Source of the DNA: Opitutus sp.
Lineage (GTDB): Bacteria > Verrucomicrobiota > Verrucomicrobiia > Opitutales > Opitutaceae
Direction: 5' to 3'
DNA length: 33,445 nt
Assembly (NCBI GenBank): GCA_025361365.1
Contig: JANYAM010000126.1
Span: 1 to 33,445, forward strand
Positions 25,233-31,830 of this stretch are shown piece after piece (positions within the stretch are counted from its first letter, which is position 1; each line of letters starts with the position of its first letter). The position numbers were made by a program, and so were the translations under genes. Under the pieces are notes generated by a model that did no database searches, was not told where the DNA came from, and saw only the letters and a list, made by a program, of their open reading frames with translations.

Positions 25233-26132
25233 ATGTCCTCCCTCTCTGGCAAACGCCTCGTCATCTTCGGCTGCGGCTATGTCGGCTCGGCCCTGGCCCG
25301 CGCCGCGCTCGCAGCCGGCGCGCAGGTCGAGGGTCTGACGCGCAACCCGAAGAAGGCTGCGGCCTTGCGAACCGCCGGCCTGGCGAAAGTCGTGGTGGCC
25401 GATCTGTCCACCGTCGATTGGCACGGCCAGATCGCGGGCGGGGCCGATTTTGTGGTCAATTGCGTCAGCTCGGGCGGACCCGACACGTATCGCCAGTCCT
25501 ATGTGGGCGGCATGCAATCCGTGCTGGCATGGGCGGCCCAGGGCCCGGCGCCGGTCAGCACCTTGGTCTACACCAGCAGCACGGCCGTTTATGCGCAGGG
25601 CGAAGGCGCGGTGGTCGATGAGTCCGCTCCCGCGGACGGAGCCACGCCCAACGGGGCCATCATTCGCGAATCCGAGATTCTCCTGCAGCAAGCGTCGGTC
25701 GCGGCCGTGCGCCGGCATTTCATCTTGCGCCTGGCCGGTATCTACGGTCCGGACCGGCATCACCTGCTCGACCAGCTGCGCGCCGGTCTGCCGGTGCTCG
25801 GAGGTTCCGGCAGCCACCGGCTGAATCTGGCGCATCGCGACGACATTGTCGCCGCGATACTGGCCTGTCTCACCGCGCCGGCGGCAATCGGCAGCGGCAT
25901 TTTCAACGTGGCCGATTCGGCGCCGGCCTCACGGGCGGAAGTAGTGGGCTGGCTGGCGCAGCGCCTCGGTCGTCCGGCGCCGGGCTTCGACGGTTCGACC
26001 ACGGCCCGGCGGGGCGGGGCGCCGATGCCGGACCGGATTATCAGCAATGCCCGCATCCAACGGGTCCTCGGCTGGCAGCCGCAGTATCCGGACTACCGGG
26101 CGGGGTTTGAATCGATCCTTGGCACCTCTTGA
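25233..26132 (+). CDS. NAD(P)-binding SDR-family protein (YeeZ-like epimerase/dehydratase)
   Basis: 299 residues from the ATG at 25233. The frame also opens at a GTG at 25221, but that lies inside the repeat element. The Rossmann motif is IFGCGYVGSALARA (G-x-G-x-x-G near residues 12-17), as in the YeeZ branch of extended SDR proteins. YTSSTAVYAQGEGAVVDESA is the usual SSTxVYG strand, and FILRLAGIYGPDR the RxxGIYGPG strand. The classical catalytic YxxxK is not evident, because that position reads NGAIIRESE. This is common in the branch and leaves the reaction unknown. LGWQPQYPDYRAGFESIL at the end is a typical extended-SDR C-terminus. It is followed by the repeat region at 26156. Confidence 0.87.
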   Translation: MSSLSGKRLVIFGCGYVGSALARAALAAGAQVEGLTRNPKKAAALRTAGLAKVVVADLSTVDWHGQIAGGADFVVNCVSSGGPDTYRQSYVGGMQSVLAWAAQGPAPVSTLVYTSSTAVYAQGEGAVVDESAPADGATPNGAIIRESEILLQQASVAAVRRHFILRLAGIYGPDRHHLLDQLRAGLPVLGGSGSHRLNLAHRDDIVAAILACLTAPAAIGSGIFNVADSAPASRAEVVGWLAQRLGRPAPGFDGSTTARRGGAPMPDRIISNARIQRVLGWQPQYPDYRAGFESILGTS

Positions 26133-26155
26133 AAACGTAGTCGGAGCAAACCGGT

Positions 26156-26243
26156 TTTTAGCCACAAAAGAACGCAAGGAACACAAAGACCATCCAGTCA
26201 GGCCGTTCTTCCTTGCGATCTATGCGTTCCTTCGTGGCTAAAA
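26156..26243. repeat. Inverted repeat with CACAAAG/CGCAAGG units
   Basis: Two arms of about 33 bases face each other across a short spacer downstream of the SDR gene. The left arm (26156-26190) starts TTTTAGCCAC and carries 7-base units at 26163 (CACAAAA), 26173 (CGCAAGG) and 26182 (CACAAAG). The right arm (about 26207-26243) is an imperfect inverted copy ending CGTGGCTAAAA. The spacing of 9-10 bases and the CAC/CGC-start units resemble the other repeats of this stretch, though the core sequence differs. It could act as a transcript-end hairpin for the SDR gene, but there is no terminal T-run. Confidence 0.75.
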
Positions 26244-26267
26244 GAAATTTCCAGGAAATTGTGCGTG

Positions 26268-26295
26268 ATTAGTGTCGGTTAGTGTTCATTAGTGG
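26268..26295 (+). repeat. Half-array of three ATTAGTG units
   Basis: Units at 26268 (ATTAGTG), 26278 (GTTAGTG) and 26288 (ATTAGTG) follow each other at exactly 10 bases. This is the right half of the array seen at 25196-25223 and 31792-31819, but no matching left half is present. It ends 27 bases before the ybaB start codon. Confidence 0.75.
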
Positions 26296-26322
26296 ACTCA
26301 AACCCATCAACCCAATCCAATC

Positions 26323-26631
26323 ATGGCCGGCGTAGGCAAACTCCTCAAACAAGCGCAGAAAATGCAGAAACAGATCGAGACGTTGCAGTCGACGCTCGAG
26401 ACGCAGGTGATCGACGTGTCCAGCGGCGGCGGCGCCGTGCAGGTCAAGATCAACGGCGCGGGAAAATTCCTGGCCATCAAGCTGGATCCCGAATTCCTGA
26501 AGGAGGATGTGAAGCTCATCGAGGAGACGCTGCTGCAGGCCACGCAGGAAGCCGCCGCAAAGGCCAAGGAACGCAACGAGGCGGAGATGCAGAAGATTTC
26601 CGCGACGTTCCAGATGCCCGGGATGTTCTGA
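26323..26631 (+). CDS. ybaB: YbaB/EbfC family nucleoid-associated protein
   Basis: 102 residues, the normal family length. The N-terminal helix GKLLKQAQKMQKQIETLQST is the typical coiled coil that forms the tweezers-like dimer. The central VDVSSGGGAVQVKINGAG-like strand region and the conserved FLAIKLDPEFL and TFQMPGMF segments complete the match. Family members bind DNA as dimers and are often encoded directly before recR, as here: recR starts 107 bases downstream on the same strand. A repeat element lies between the two genes. The ATG at 26323 is the only reasonable start. Confidence 0.95.
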   Translation: MAGVGKLLKQAQKMQKQIETLQSTLETQVIDVSSGGGAVQVKINGAGKFLAIKLDPEFLKEDVKLIEETLLQATQEAAAKAKERNEAEMQKISATFQMPGMF

Positions 26632-26650
26632 GGAACCGATCAGCCGAACA

Positions 26651-26726
26651 CCGCGGATGACGCTGATGAACGCGGATCGACTGCAGGATTTGGTTTTAGC
26701 CGTGCCTTTATCCGCGTAATCCGCGG
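26651..26726. repeat. Palindromic repeat with CGCGGAT units between ybaB and recR
   Basis: The left arm has 7-base units at 26652 (CGCGGAT), 26661 (CGCTGAT) and 26671 (CGCGGAT). The right arm has inverted units ATCCGCG at 26710 and 26719, flanked on the inside by a degenerate third copy near 26699-26706. The spacing is 9-10 bases. The element begins 20 bases after the ybaB stop and ends 12 bases before the recR ATG, so any ybaB-recR transcript would carry it as a long hairpin in the recR leader. Confidence 0.8.
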
Positions 26727-26738
26727 GAAATTCTTCTC

Positions 26739-27332
26739 ATGACTCCCGCTCTTGAAACCCTGCAGAAGCAGCTGAAGCAGCTGCCCGGCATAGGCTACCG
26801 GTCGGCCGAGCGCATTGCGCTCCACCTGCTGGTCGAGAAACCGGGCCGGTTGCCCGAGCTGGTCGCCGCCCTGCAGTCCGCCGCGCAAAACGTCCGCCGC
26901 TGTTCCGTGTGCGGCAATCTCGCCGAAGACGAGCGATGCGCGGTCTGTGCCGACGAGCGCCGTCGCACCGGCCAGGTGTGCGTGGTGGAATACGTGCCGG
27001 ATCTCGCCGCCATTGAGCGCTCGGGCGCCTTCCGCGGCCGCTACCACGTCCTGCACGGCAAACTTTCCCCGATCCGCGGCGTGGCGCCGGAGGATCTCAA
27101 CCTCGCGGCGCTGCTGACACGCATCGCGTCGGGCGAGATCACCGAGGTGATCCTGGCGCTGTCCAACGACGTCGAGGGCGAGGCGACCTGCCATTACCTG
27201 ACCGAGCGGCTGCCCAAGACCGGCGTGCAGGTGACGCGCATCGGCTTCGGCCTGCCCAGCGGGGGCGGGGTGCTCTACGCTGACGCCGTCACGCTGAAGA
27301 GCGCCCTCGAGGCGCGACGGGATTACACCTGA
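26739..27332 (+). CDS. recR: Recombination mediator protein RecR
   Basis: 197 residues, the standard RecR length. The helix-hairpin-helix is LPGIGYRSAERIALHLL (15-31). The zinc finger has four Cys at 55, 58, 67 and 70 (CSVCGNLAEDERCAVC), and a Toprim domain follows from VCVVEYVPDLAAIERSG. HGKLSPIRGVAPEDL (106-120) and the C-terminal VTRIGFGLPSGGGVLYAD are highly conserved RecR segments. RecR works with RecF/RecO to load RecA at gaps and stalled forks. The ATG at 26739 has no strong Shine-Dalgarno, and a palindromic repeat ends 12 bases upstream. Confidence 0.98.
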   Translation: MTPALETLQKQLKQLPGIGYRSAERIALHLLVEKPGRLPELVAALQSAAQNVRRCSVCGNLAEDERCAVCADERRRTGQVCVVEYVPDLAAIERSGAFRGRYHVLHGKLSPIRGVAPEDLNLAALLTRIASGEITEVILALSNDVEGEATCHYLTERLPKTGVQVTRIGFGLPSGGGVLYADAVTLKSALEARRDYT

Positions 27333-27339
27333 GCATAGG

Positions 27340-27391
27340 TGGAGGGCCCAGCTCCAGCTGGGCCGCGGCTCACCTGGAGCTGAGCCCTCCA
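27340..27391. repeat. Large imperfect hairpin (REP-like) downstream of recR
   Basis: Arms 27340-27364 and 27367-27391 are inverted copies with about 21 of 25 positions matching and an almost absent loop. The sequence is GC-rich with GGAGGG at the base and CAGCTCCAG in the stem. It starts 8 bases after the recR stop. It lacks a T-run, so it is a REP-type or mRNA-3'-end structure more than a classical terminator. Confidence 0.7.
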
Positions 27392-27457
27392 TTTCTAAGG
27401 GCGATTCGCGTCTTGCCCGATGGCGTGCGGCCGCTTTTAGTGCCGGCTCGGTTCTTT

Positions 27458-27531
27458 GCGGGCGTAGTATATCGGTATTATGCGTGCTTCCCAAGCATGA
27501 GAGGAGGGTTCGATTCCCTCCGCCCGCACCA
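27458..27531 (+). tRNA. tRNA-Gly (anticodon CCC)
   Basis: A full cloverleaf can be drawn. The acceptor stem pairs GCGGGCG (27458-27464) with CGCCCGC (27521-27527), and is followed by discriminator A and an encoded CCA (27529-27531). The anticodon arm CGTGC-TTCCCAA-GCATG gives anticodon CCC, reading GGG (Gly). The T arm AGGGTTCGATTCCCT has the standard TTCGATT loop. The D arm is short and weak (GTAT with TTAT), as in other bacterial tRNA-Gly. Confidence 0.95.
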
Positions 27532-27596
27532 GCCTTCGCCAAACCTGCGGCGGGCAGGCCAGTTTTCCGTTGGTTAACCCCGAAACCCCAGATCCC

Positions 27597-27842
27597 ATGA
27601 AATACCCCAAGTCCATCGTCGCCCTCGTTGTCCTCGCCCTGCTCGCTGCCACTGCCTCGTTTGCCGCGGATGACAAGAAGAACACCACGGTCTCCAAACA
27701 GGCGGGTTGCTGCGCCAAGGCCGCAGCCGCCGGCAAGACCTGCGAGCATGAATGCTGCATCGCGGCCGCCAAGGCCGGCAACAACTGCGAAAAGTGCCAC
27801 GGCAGCGGCAAGATCGAGAAGAAGGAAGAGACCAAGAAGTAA
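27597..27842 (+). CDS. Small secreted cysteine-rich protein with one CxxCxGxG motif
   Basis: 81 residues from the ATG at 27597 (a GTG nine codons earlier would spoil the signal peptide). Residues 1-23 form a clean Sec signal peptide (SIVALVVLALLAATASFAAD, cleavage after AFA/SFA). The mature part is about 58 residues, Lys/Ala-rich, with seven Cys: CC, CEHECC and CEKCHGSG. The last one fits CxxCxGxG, the unit repeated in the zinc domain of DnaJ, but only a single copy is present. It may bind a metal or form disulfides in the periplasm. I do not recognise the family. An intrinsic terminator follows 24 bases after the stop, so the gene is probably a single transcript of its own. Confidence 0.7.
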   Translation: MKYPKSIVALVVLALLAATASFAADDKKNTTVSKQAGCCAKAAAAGKTCEHECCIAAAKAGNNCEKCHGSGKIEKKEETKK

Positions 27843-27865
27843 CGCTTCCGTCCCCCACGCCATGC

Positions 27866-27898
27866 AAGCCGCGCACCCGGAAGGGGCGCGGCTTTTTT
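27866..27898 (+). terminator. Intrinsic (Rho-independent) terminator
   Basis: A perfect 9-base stem (AAGCCGCGC at 27866-27874 with GCGCGGCTT at 27886-27894) is followed by a run of T to 27898. The loop is 11 bases. It ends transcripts of the Cys-rich gene on the plus strand. On the minus strand the stem has no T-run after it, so it should not terminate dxs transcripts, whose stop codon it just touches. Confidence 0.9.
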
Positions 27899-29828
27899 AT
27901 CCGCGATCGGCGACGACTTTGTCCGGCTGCAAGCCGCGCCAGCGCGCGATGACCCGTTGGGCGATCGCGTCCGGCGCGAGGCCGTAGGCGGCGCGCAAGA
28001 TCTCCACGCTGCTGCCGTGCTCGACGAACTTGTCGGGCCAGCCGATGCGCTCGACCGGGGTCGGGCAATGCGCTTCCTGCAGGGCCTCGAGCACCGCACT
28101 GCCGAAACCGCCGGCAAGCACGTTGTCTTCCATCGTGACGAGCAGCGGGACAACGGCGGCCTGACTGAGCAGCAAATTACGGTCGAGCGGCTTGATGAAG
28201 CGGGCGTTCACGACGCCGACGGAGATGTGCTCCTCGCGCTCGAGGCGCTGGGCGAGCTTGAGGGCGTCGGCCACCATATTGCCGATGGCCCAAATGATGA
28301 CGTTCGTGCCGACCTTGAGGACCTCGGCTTGCCCGACGGGCATGAGCGCCGGCTCGGCCTTGATCGCGGCGCCGGTGCCGGCCCCGCGCGGGTAGCGGAT
28401 AAAGCCGGGCCCGGGCAGGTGCAGTGAGGTGTGCAGCATGTCCACGAGCTCGTCCTCGTCCTTCGGCTGCATAACCGTGGCGTTGGGCACGCAGCGCAGG
28501 TAGGAAATGTCGAACAGTCCGTGGTGCGTCGGGCCGTCGTTGGGCGAGAGGCCGGCGCGGTCCATGCAGAACGTCACGGGCAGGTTCTGCAGGCAGACGT
28601 CGTGGATGACCTGGTCGTAGGCGCGCTGCAGGAAGGTCGAGTAGATCGCGCAGACGGGGCGGAAGCCCTTGGTCGCGAGGCCGGCGGCAAAGAGCACGGC
28701 GTGCTCCTCGGCGATGCCGACGTCGAAGAACTGGCCGGGCACTTCCCGCGCGAGCTGGGACAGGCCGGTGCCGGCGGGCATGGCGCCGGTGATGCCGAGC
28801 ACCTTGGGATTCGAGCGGGCGAAGCGCGACAACGCCGCGCCGAAGACGTCCTGGTAGTTCGGCGGCGTGCCGGGGATGGCCTTGACGCTCTCGCCGGTGT
28901 CAGGATCGAACGGGCTGGCGCCGTGGAATTTCTCGGGCGAGTTGACGGCGGCGTCGAGGCCCTTGCCCTTCTTGGTCAGCACGTGGATGAGCACGGGCAC
29001 GTCGCAGTGGCGGGCGAACTCCAGGTTTTTCTCGAGCGCCTCGAGGTTGTGGCCGTCGACAGGCCCGAGGTAGCGCAGGCCGAATTTCTCGAAAAGGGAC
29101 GACTCGACGAAGAAGTCCTTCGTCTCGCGCTTCCACTTGTGGTAAACCTTGTTCATCTCGACGCCGGTCGGGAAGCTCTTGAAGAACGCCTCGATGTCGT
29201 GGTGCAGCTTGTTGTAGGTCGGGCTGGTGCTGATGCGGTTCAGGTAGCCGGAGATGGCGCCGACGTTCTTGGCGATGGACCACTCGTTGTCGTTGAGGAT
29301 GACGATCAGGCGCTTGGTCGAGCTGACGACGTTGTTCATCGCCTCGAGGGTGATGCCGCAGGTGAAGGCCGCGTCGCCGCACACCGCCACCACATGCTCG
29401 GCCGAGCCGCGCAGGTCGCGCGCGGTGGCCATGCCCAGCGCAGCCGAGAGCGCAGTGCCGGCGTGGCCGGCGCCGAAGGCATCGTGCTTGCTCTCGCTGC
29501 GGTAGAGGAAGCCCGAGGCGCCGCCGGTCTTGCGCAGTTGGTGAAAAAATTCGCCCTGGCGGCCGGTGAGCAGCTTGTGCACGTAGCCCTGGTGGGCGAC
29601 GTCGAACACGAACTGGTCCTCGGGCGTGCTGAACACGCGGTGCAACGCGATGGTCAGCTCGACGACGCCGAGGTTGGGACCGACGTGGCCACCATTGCGG
29701 GCGGTGACCTCAATCAGCTCGTCGCGGATTTCCTGCGCGAGCTGCGGCAGCTGGGCGGGCGCGAGGGCCTTGACGTCGGCCGGGCCGGCGATGCGGGAGA
29801 GAAGGGTGGGAGACGGAGAGGTGCTCAT
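27897..29828 (-). CDS. dxs: 1-deoxy-D-xylulose-5-phosphate synthase
   Basis: 643 residues from the ATG at 29828 (a frame to 29870 exists but overlaps xseB). Dxs condenses pyruvate and glyceraldehyde 3-phosphate to DXP, the first step of the MEP isoprenoid pathway, using thiamine diphosphate. Family marks: AHQGYVHKLLTGR (78-90), RSESKHDAFGAGHAGTALSA, the Mg/ThDP pair D152 and N181, catalytic Glu E374 in DVGIAEEHAV, and MDRAGLSPNDGPTHHGLFDI. The ThDP motif reads GDAAFTCGITLEAMNN where most Dxs have GDG(A/S), and NDNEWSIAKNVGAI replaces NDNEMSIS.NVGA(L). All catalytic positions I can see are kept, so an active enzyme is expected. The stop touches the terminator at 27866-27898. Confidence 0.95.
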   Translation of the reverse strand: MSTSPSPTLLSRIAGPADVKALAPAQLPQLAQEIRDELIEVTARNGGHVGPNLGVVELTIALHRVFSTPEDQFVFDVAHQGYVHKLLTGRQGEFFHQLRKTGGASGFLYRSESKHDAFGAGHAGTALSAALGMATARDLRGSAEHVVAVCGDAAFTCGITLEAMNNVVSSTKRLIVILNDNEWSIAKNVGAISGYLNRISTSPTYNKLHHDIEAFFKSFPTGVEMNKVYHKWKRETKDFFVESSLFEKFGLRYLGPVDGHNLEALEKNLEFARHCDVPVLIHVLTKKGKGLDAAVNSPEKFHGASPFDPDTGESVKAIPGTPPNYQDVFGAALSRFARSNPKVLGITGAMPAGTGLSQLAREVPGQFFDVGIAEEHAVLFAAGLATKGFRPVCAIYSTFLQRAYDQVIHDVCLQNLPVTFCMDRAGLSPNDGPTHHGLFDISYLRCVPNATVMQPKDEDELVDMLHTSLHLPGPGFIRYPRGAGTGAAIKAEPALMPVGQAEVLKVGTNVIIWAIGNMVADALKLAQRLEREEHISVGVVNARFIKPLDRNLLLSQAAVVPLLVTMEDNVLAGGFGSAVLEALQEAHCPTPVERIGWPDKFVEHGSSVEILRAAYGLAPDAIAQRVIARWRGLQPDKVVADRG

Positions 29829-29847
29829 CGAGGGTGGCGCGGACCGC

Positions 29848-30096
29848 TTATTCGCTGCGGCTTGATTCAAACGGCTCGAAGGCGGCGCTGCCGTCCTTGC
29901 CCTTCTTCAGCTTCTCGATCTTGAGCTCGGCCTCCTTGAGGCGGCCTTCGCAGACCTTGAGCAACTTGCTGCCTTCCTCGTATTTGGCCATCAGCTCGGC
30001 CAGCGGCACCTCGCCCGATTCCATCGAATCGACGATGGCCTCGAGCTTGGCGAGCGCGCTTTCGAAACTGAGTTTGGCGGTCTTGTCTGAATCCAC
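29848..30096 (-). CDS. xseB: Exodeoxyribonuclease VII small subunit
   Basis: 82 residues, the usual XseB size. LSFESALAKLEAIVDSMESG and VPLAELMAKYEEGSKLLKVC are the two conserved helices that contact the large subunit XseA, and the tail is acidic/basic mixed as in the family. The start codon is GTG at 30096; no in-frame ATG lies nearby. The neighbour dxs follows 19 bases downstream, an order seen in many bacteria (xseB next to isoprenoid genes). The large subunit xseA is not in the window. Confidence 0.93.
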   Translation of the reverse strand: MDSDKTAKLSFESALAKLEAIVDSMESGEVPLAELMAKYEEGSKLLKVCEGRLKEAELKIEKLKKGKDGSAAFEPFESSRSE

Positions 30097-30202
30097 GCCG
30101 CCACCATGCGCCGGGAGGCGGGGATTTCAATCAAACTTTGGCTGGAACCAAGCCGGGGATAAATCGCGGAAGCAGGGGAGGACGAAATAGCGAAAGGTTC
30201 TT

Positions 30203-30265
30203 GTAGGAGGGGCTTTAGGCCCCGACTTTCCGATGCACGTTGTCGGGGCGTAAAGCCCCTCCCAC
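30203..30265. repeat. REP-like inverted pair (GTAGGAGGGGCTTTA type)
   Basis: Two 24-base arms, 30203-30226 and 30242-30265, are inverted copies with 22 of 24 positions matching and a 15-base spacer. Each arm is itself partly palindromic (GGGGCTTTAGGCCCC). The motif resembles the GTAGGAGCGGCTT-type REP sequences known from Pseudomonas and Xanthomonas. It lies between the divergent xseB and M48 genes. Confidence 0.85.
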
Positions 30266-30317
30266 ACCGCTTCTTCGGGCTGGCGCAGTCTCGAAAACCT
30301 GTTCTCCATTTTGCCCC

Positions 30318-31556
30318 ATGGATTGGCTGCTCCCCTCGGTCGTTGCCCTCATTGTTCTCCGCTTCCTCGCCCAGCAGGCGTTGGAGGCGCTCAACCGCGC
30401 GGAGGTCCGTCGCCATGCCGGCGCCCGCCCGGCCGCGCTGGCGGGTGTGATGGACGACGCCACCTACGCCAAGTCCGTGGACTACACGCTCGCCAAGAGC
30501 CGGTTCAGCTCGGTCGAAACGGTGTGGGAAGTCGTGGTGCTGTTCGCGGTGCTGTTCAGCGGCGTGCTGCCGTGGCTGTGGACGAAGTTCAACAGCCTCG
30601 CGCCCGGCGCGGCATGGAGCGGTGCGCTGTTTCTAGTCGGCACCCTGGTATTGATCGGGCTGCCCAACCTGCCGTTTGAATGGTGGTCCCAGTTCCGCCT
30701 CGAGGCGCGCTTCGGTTTCAACAAGAGCACGCTCAAGCTGTGGGTCATGGATCATGTCAAAGGCTGGCTGCTCGCGCTGGTCATAGGTTTTCCACTGGCC
30801 TGGGGTCTGCTCGCGCTCGTCGGCTGGGTGGGGACGTATTGGTGGGTGTGGGGCTTTGCGCTGCTCTTCGGCTTCCAGCTGCTGATGATTGTGCTCTATC
30901 CCAAGCTCATCCTGCCGCTCTTCAACAAGCTCACGCCGCTGCCCGAGGGCGACGCCCGTGCGCGGTTGCTCGCGCTGTCCGAGCGCACCGGCTTCCGCGC
31001 ACAGACCATCGAGGTGATGGACGGCTCGAAGCGCTCGGGCCACTCCAACGCTTTCTTCACCGGCTTCGGCCGCTTCCGTCGCATCGTGCTCTTTGACACC
31101 CTCATGGCGCAGCTGGCGCAGGACGAACTCGAGGCGGTGCTGGCGCACGAGATCGGCCACTACAAGCGCGGCCACATCCCGAAGCGGCTCATTACGGTCG
31201 GCGTGATGCAACTCGCAGCCTTCGCGGCCATCGCCTGGCTGAGCCAGGCCGCCTGGTTCAACGCCGCGTTCGGCCTGCCGGCCGGTGCCACGGCGCCGAC
31301 GTTCCTGCTGTTTGGCCTGCTCGGCGGGCTCGTGACGTTCTGGTTCTCGCCGATCGGCAACCGGGTGTCGCGCAAGCACGAGTATGAGGCGGACGCTTTC
31401 GCCAAGAACGCCATGAGCAGCGCGGCCCCGCTGGTCGGCGCGCTGCGCAAGCTCTCGCAGAAGAATCTCTCGAACCTCACGCCGCACCCGCTCTACAGTG
31501 CCGTGTATTACTCGCACCCGACCCTGGTCGAGCGCGAGCGGGCGCTGCAATCATAG
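30318..31556 (+). CDS. M48 family metallopeptidase, Ste24/CAAX protease 1-like
   Basis: 412 residues from the ATG at 30318. The zinc site is LAHEIGHYKRGH (H277 and H281, E278 catalytic), with the third ligand E355 in SRKHEYEADAFAK. The N-terminal membrane helices and segments such as SLAP and NLPFEWWSQFRLEARFGFNK match the Ste24 branch of M48, which differs from the shorter HtpX branch. Eukaryotic Ste24 trims prenylated proteins. The bacterial relatives have no known prenylated substrate and are thought to act in membrane-protein or general quality control. About seven hydrophobic segments place it in the inner membrane. A palindromic repeat starts 6 bases after its stop. Confidence 0.95.
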   Translation: MDWLLPSVVALIVLRFLAQQALEALNRAEVRRHAGARPAALAGVMDDATYAKSVDYTLAKSRFSSVETVWEVVVLFAVLFSGVLPWLWTKFNSLAPGAAWSGALFLVGTLVLIGLPNLPFEWWSQFRLEARFGFNKSTLKLWVMDHVKGWLLALVIGFPLAWGLLALVGWVGTYWWVWGFALLFGFQLLMIVLYPKLILPLFNKLTPLPEGDARARLLALSERTGFRAQTIEVMDGSKRSGHSNAFFTGFGRFRRIVLFDTLMAQLAQDELEAVLAHEIGHYKRGHIPKRLITVGVMQLAAFAAIAWLSQAAWFNAAFGLPAGATAPTFLLFGLLGGLVTFWFSPIGNRVSRKHEYEADAFAKNAMSSAAPLVGALRKLSQKNLSNLTPHPLYSAVYYSHPTLVERERALQS

Positions 31557-31562
31557 GCATTA

Positions 31563-31719
31563 CACAGGAGGTAACAGAGGAAAGGCAGGAGATTTTTAAC
31601 CACGGATGGAACCCGGATCAGCACGGATACTGACTTGCCCTGACTTGGTCCCATCCGTGTCGATCCGTGCAATCCGTGGTCCAAAACGTATTCTCCGTTC
31701 TTTCTGTTCCCTCCTGTGA
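31563..31719. repeat. Nested palindromic element with CACGGAT arrays
   Basis: The outermost arms CACAGGAGGTAACAG (31563-31577) and its inverted copy CTGTTCCCTCCTGTG (31704-31718) match at 14 of 15 positions. Inside them, left-arm units lie at 31601 (CACGGAT), 31612 (CCCGGAT) and 31622 (CACGGAT), and right-arm units ATCCGTG at 31653, 31663 and 31672. The unit spacing is 9-11 bases. The whole can fold as one long hairpin of about 157 bases. It follows the M48 stop by 6 bases. Confidence 0.85.
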
Positions 31720-31746
31720 GAATTTCCGCCTGGTCGCCACTTATGA

Positions 31747-31819
31747 CCACTAATTAGGCACTAATCGGAATTGGGATTGGGCCGTTCTGAGATTAGTGAG
31801 TTCTTAGTGTGGATTTGTG
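31747..31819. repeat. Palindromic element with CACTAAT/ATTAGTG arrays
   Basis: Left units are at 31748 (CACTAAT) and 31759 (CACTAAT). Right units are at 31792 (ATTAGTG), 31803 (CTTAGTG) and 31813 (ATTTGTG), spaced 11 then 10 bases exactly as in the element at 25065-25224. The right arm is followed by GGTGCC, as at 25224-25228. The central part is only about 26 bases here, so this copy lacks the inner hairpin of the first one. Confidence 0.8.
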
Positions 31820-31830
31820 GTGCCATCCCT

